A stretch of 34,777 nucleotides of DNA. It comes from Candidatus Uhrbacteria bacterium RIFCSPLOWO2_01_FULL_47_25 (GTDB taxonomy: Bacteria; Patescibacteriota; Patescibacteriia; GWA2-46-9). The stretch's first letter is position 1; each line of letters begins with the position of its first letter. The stretch is taken from NCBI GenBank assembly GCA_001791325.1, contig MGEK01000026.1, forward strand, positions 1 through 34,777. The letters run 5' to 3'. This document shows, in pieces, positions 33,666 through 34,777 of this stretch. The translations under genes and the position numbers were made by a program. The notes under the pieces are model-generated. The model was not told the origin of the DNA. It searched no databases and saw nothing but the letters and a program-made list of their open reading frames with translations.

Positions 33666-33694
33666 TTGACGAGATGTTACACTGGTGTTACACT
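33666..33694 (+). promoter_or_regulatory. RHH/RelE operon promoter and direct-repeat operator
   Basis: TTGACG (33666-33671) and TACACT (33689-33694) are spaced 17 bases. TGTTACACT occurs at 33675-33683 and 33686-33694, exactly 11 bp (one helical turn) apart, the second covering the -10. Such spacing suits cooperative binding of ribbon-helix-helix dimers, so this is probably the autoregulatory operator. Confidence 0.65.
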
Positions 33695-33721
33695 AGCAGT
33701 ATAGTTTTTAAATTGATTTTT

Positions 33722-33943
33722 ATGCCGACAATAAAGAATAGAATTAATCTTACTGTACCGCGCGATCTTAATTTAGTGCTTAATCGTTTAGCGGTGCGCG
33801 ATGACCGCTCTGTTTCTTCAAAGGCCCTTGAGCTCATTGAACGGGCGCTTGAATTAGAGGAAGACATTGTCTTGCAAAAAGTAGCAGAGGATCGCGACCG
33901 CAAGGGCGTTAAATATATATTGCACAAATCAGCCTGGCGATAA
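33722..33943 (+). CDS. Ribbon-helix-helix antitoxin
   Basis: From ATG 33722, the 73-residue protein MPTIKNRINLTVPRDLNLVLNRLAVRDDRSVSSKALELIERALELEEDIVLQKVAEDRD has the RHH layout: a beta-strand (RINLTVPRDL), helix A (LNLVLNRLAVRD), a turn with Ser-Val-Ser-Ser and helix B (KALELIERALELEED). The C-terminal tail would wrap the toxin. The ORF track starts at 33674, upstream of the true start and inside the operator. It precedes the RelE-like toxin by 6 nt. The tandem TGTTACACT sites just upstream suggest it represses its own operon. Confidence 0.88.
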   Translation: MPTIKNRINLTVPRDLNLVLNRLAVRDDRSVSSKALELIERALELEEDIVLQKVAEDRDRKGVKYILHKSAWR

Positions 33944-33949
33944 CGGATT

Positions 33950-34225
33950 ATGTATACTATCCAGTACCACCCATTGGTGGTACATGATGATATCCCTAAA
34001 CTTGACGCGACGCATAAGCAACGAATTAAACGAAGCATTGAGCAAAGACTTTTGATTGACCCAGAAACATTTGGCATCCCACTTCGTCGCTCGTTGAGAG
34101 GTTACCGCAAGCTTCGTGTGGGCGACTATAGAATTGTGTTTCGTATAGCTGGCAACACGGTTTACATATTAGCCATTATGCACCGGTCAATAGTTTATGA
34201 TCACATGTCTAAGCGGGTCTGGTAA
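33950..34225 (+). CDS. RelE/ParE-family toxin
   Basis: The 91-residue protein MYTIQYHPLVVHDDIPKLDATHKQRIKRSIEQRLLIDPETFGIPLRRSLRGYRKLRVGDYRIVFRIAGNTVYILAIMHRSIVYDHMSKRVW carries the family pattern: an N-terminal strand, helices with a KQRIKRSIEQRL stretch, LRGYRKLRVGDYRIVFRI and VYILAIMHRSIVY. RelE members cut mRNA on the ribosome; the basic Lys/Arg and Tyr residues fit an RNase, but ParE-type gyrase inhibition cannot be excluded. It is preceded closely by its antitoxin and looks intact. Confidence 0.9.
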   Translation: MYTIQYHPLVVHDDIPKLDATHKQRIKRSIEQRLLIDPETFGIPLRRSLRGYRKLRVGDYRIVFRIAGNTVYILAIMHRSIVYDHMSKRVW

Positions 34226-34303
34226 TGAGGACGAGATAAGGATTTTTGTTGTGTGAAACTCATGGCTTTACAGCCGTGGATCTTCACAGTAAACTGGAGG
34301 CAT

Positions 34304-34600
34304 ATGAAGATTGTCGAGATTCGCCGTAAAACTGCGCCGGTGTTTGAGGCCTACAACGTAAAGTTCGCCGGGCTCTTTGGGTCATACGCGCGCGGGAAGC
34401 CGGGCACTAGAAGCGATATTGATATTGCGGTTATTCTCGGTCCCGATGCTGACCTTTTTGATTTTGTTGGTTTAAAATTAGATCTTCGCAAGGTGTTAAA
34501 AAAGCCCGTTGATTTGGTGACATATAGAACGATGTACCCATACGTCAAGCGATCTGCCAAGCGAGGTATGAAGAAACTCTATGGCCAAACGGCTCACTGA
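34304..34600 (+). CDS. MNT-type minimal nucleotidyltransferase
   Basis: From ATG 34304 the 98-residue protein starts MKIVEIRRKTAPVFEAYNVKFAGLFGSYARGKPGTRSDIDIAVILG, which holds the nucleotidyltransferase signature GS-YARG-x(5)-SDIDIAV with the two catalytic Asp. KVLKKPVDLVTYRTM supplies the third acidic residue (VDLV). MNT proteins usually pair with a HEPN toxin, which they modify by AMPylation. No HEPN gene is visible downstream before the window's last gene, so this is an orphan or uses a distant partner. The ORF track's 34253 start adds 17 unsupported residues. Confidence 0.85.
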   Translation: MKIVEIRRKTAPVFEAYNVKFAGLFGSYARGKPGTRSDIDIAVILGPDADLFDFVGLKLDLRKVLKKPVDLVTYRTMYPYVKRSAKRGMKKLYGQTAH

Positions 34601-34699
34601 AAGCGAGTCACAGCGAAGACTCTTGAGTTGTTTGCAGTCATATCACTTGTTATGGTATCCTTGATGGCGTGAGCATTAACTCAAATTTATTCTGAATAT

Positions 34700-34777
34700 A
34701 TGCAACAACTTAATCCGCGGGCGACGTGGTTGTTCTTCATAAGTTATCTAATTGGCTGGTTTCTTTTTGCCTTCTTC
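34700..34777 (+). CDS. Membrane protein N-terminus (cut by window end)
   Basis: From ATG 34700, 26 codons to the window edge read MQQLNPRATWLFFISYLIGWFLFAFF. A short basic start followed by a strong hydrophobic helix fits the beginning of a bPH2/YdbS-type or other multi-pass membrane protein, as at 17900. TTGCAG-18-TATCCT (34632-34661) could be its promoter. The product cannot be identified from this fragment. Confidence 0.5.
   Translation, partial: MQQLNPRATWLFFISYLIGWFLFAFF

Noticed and set aside
34581-34664. 27-codon ORF overlapping the MNT gene as a HEPN partner
   Set aside because: It is far too short and has no HEPN RxxxxH motif.

Overview
The window reads as a piece of a small bacterial chromosome, most likely a Candidate Phyla Radiation (Patescibacteria) genome, probably from the Parcubacteria. 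This is inferred from the gene mix: minimal-length UvrB and UvrC, a large IleS, FemX and a Mur ligase, tandem-receiver proteins, an SPFH protein and many toxin-antitoxin pairs. Shine-Dalgarno sites are scarce and spacers are full of palindromes. Stop codons fit genetic code 11. No database search was possible.

Layout. 1-1000: a 26-bp tandem repeat, a tiny membrane protein and a secreted 3D-domain-like protein. 1032-2924: uvrB. 2925-5882: an accessory island with a 45-codon membrane ORF, a decayed uvrC 3' end, a GC-rich putative variable protein, an Avd-like four-helix protein and a reverse transcriptase (RT) with the diversity-generating-retroelement (DGR) signature IGNLTSQ. The RT frame is broken exactly at a 33-nt CT microsatellite, so the RT may be switchable. 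5945-13540: housekeeping genes uvrC (reverse strand), ileS, an M24 peptidase, ruvA and a FemX-like gene. 13541-15840: a tRNA-Arg(CCG), a tRNA-like fragment, and two unrelated membrane-anchored genes set between identical flanking repeats (A-gene1-B-A-gene2-B). 15885-16386: hicBA. 16494-18481: a Mur ligase and a PH-domain membrane protein. 18482-26077: a structured leader, then rpoB and rpoC. 26144-29862: a dual-receiver regulator, glutaredoxin, SPFH protein and leucyl aminopeptidase. 29870-34777: small coiled-coil proteins, two AbiEii-type nucleotidyltransferase toxin modules (the second broken by a 10-bp duplication), a RHH/RelE pair with a clear operator, an MNT nucleotidyltransferase and the start of a membrane protein.

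Three themes link the regions. First, slippage-prone repeats sit where they can switch genes: the CT tract in the RT, the 10-bp duplication in a toxin gene, and a G8 tract in a promoter spacer. Second, several spacers between co-directional genes are long inverted repeats that begin at the upstream stop codon. A family with the core CCCGTTAGAA occurs three times, once in frame inside uvrC. Third, the nucleotide-excision repair pair looks co-reduced: UvrB lacks its C-terminal UVR domain, while the UVR motif of UvrC is split by palindromic DNA and its C-terminal HhH domain is absent.
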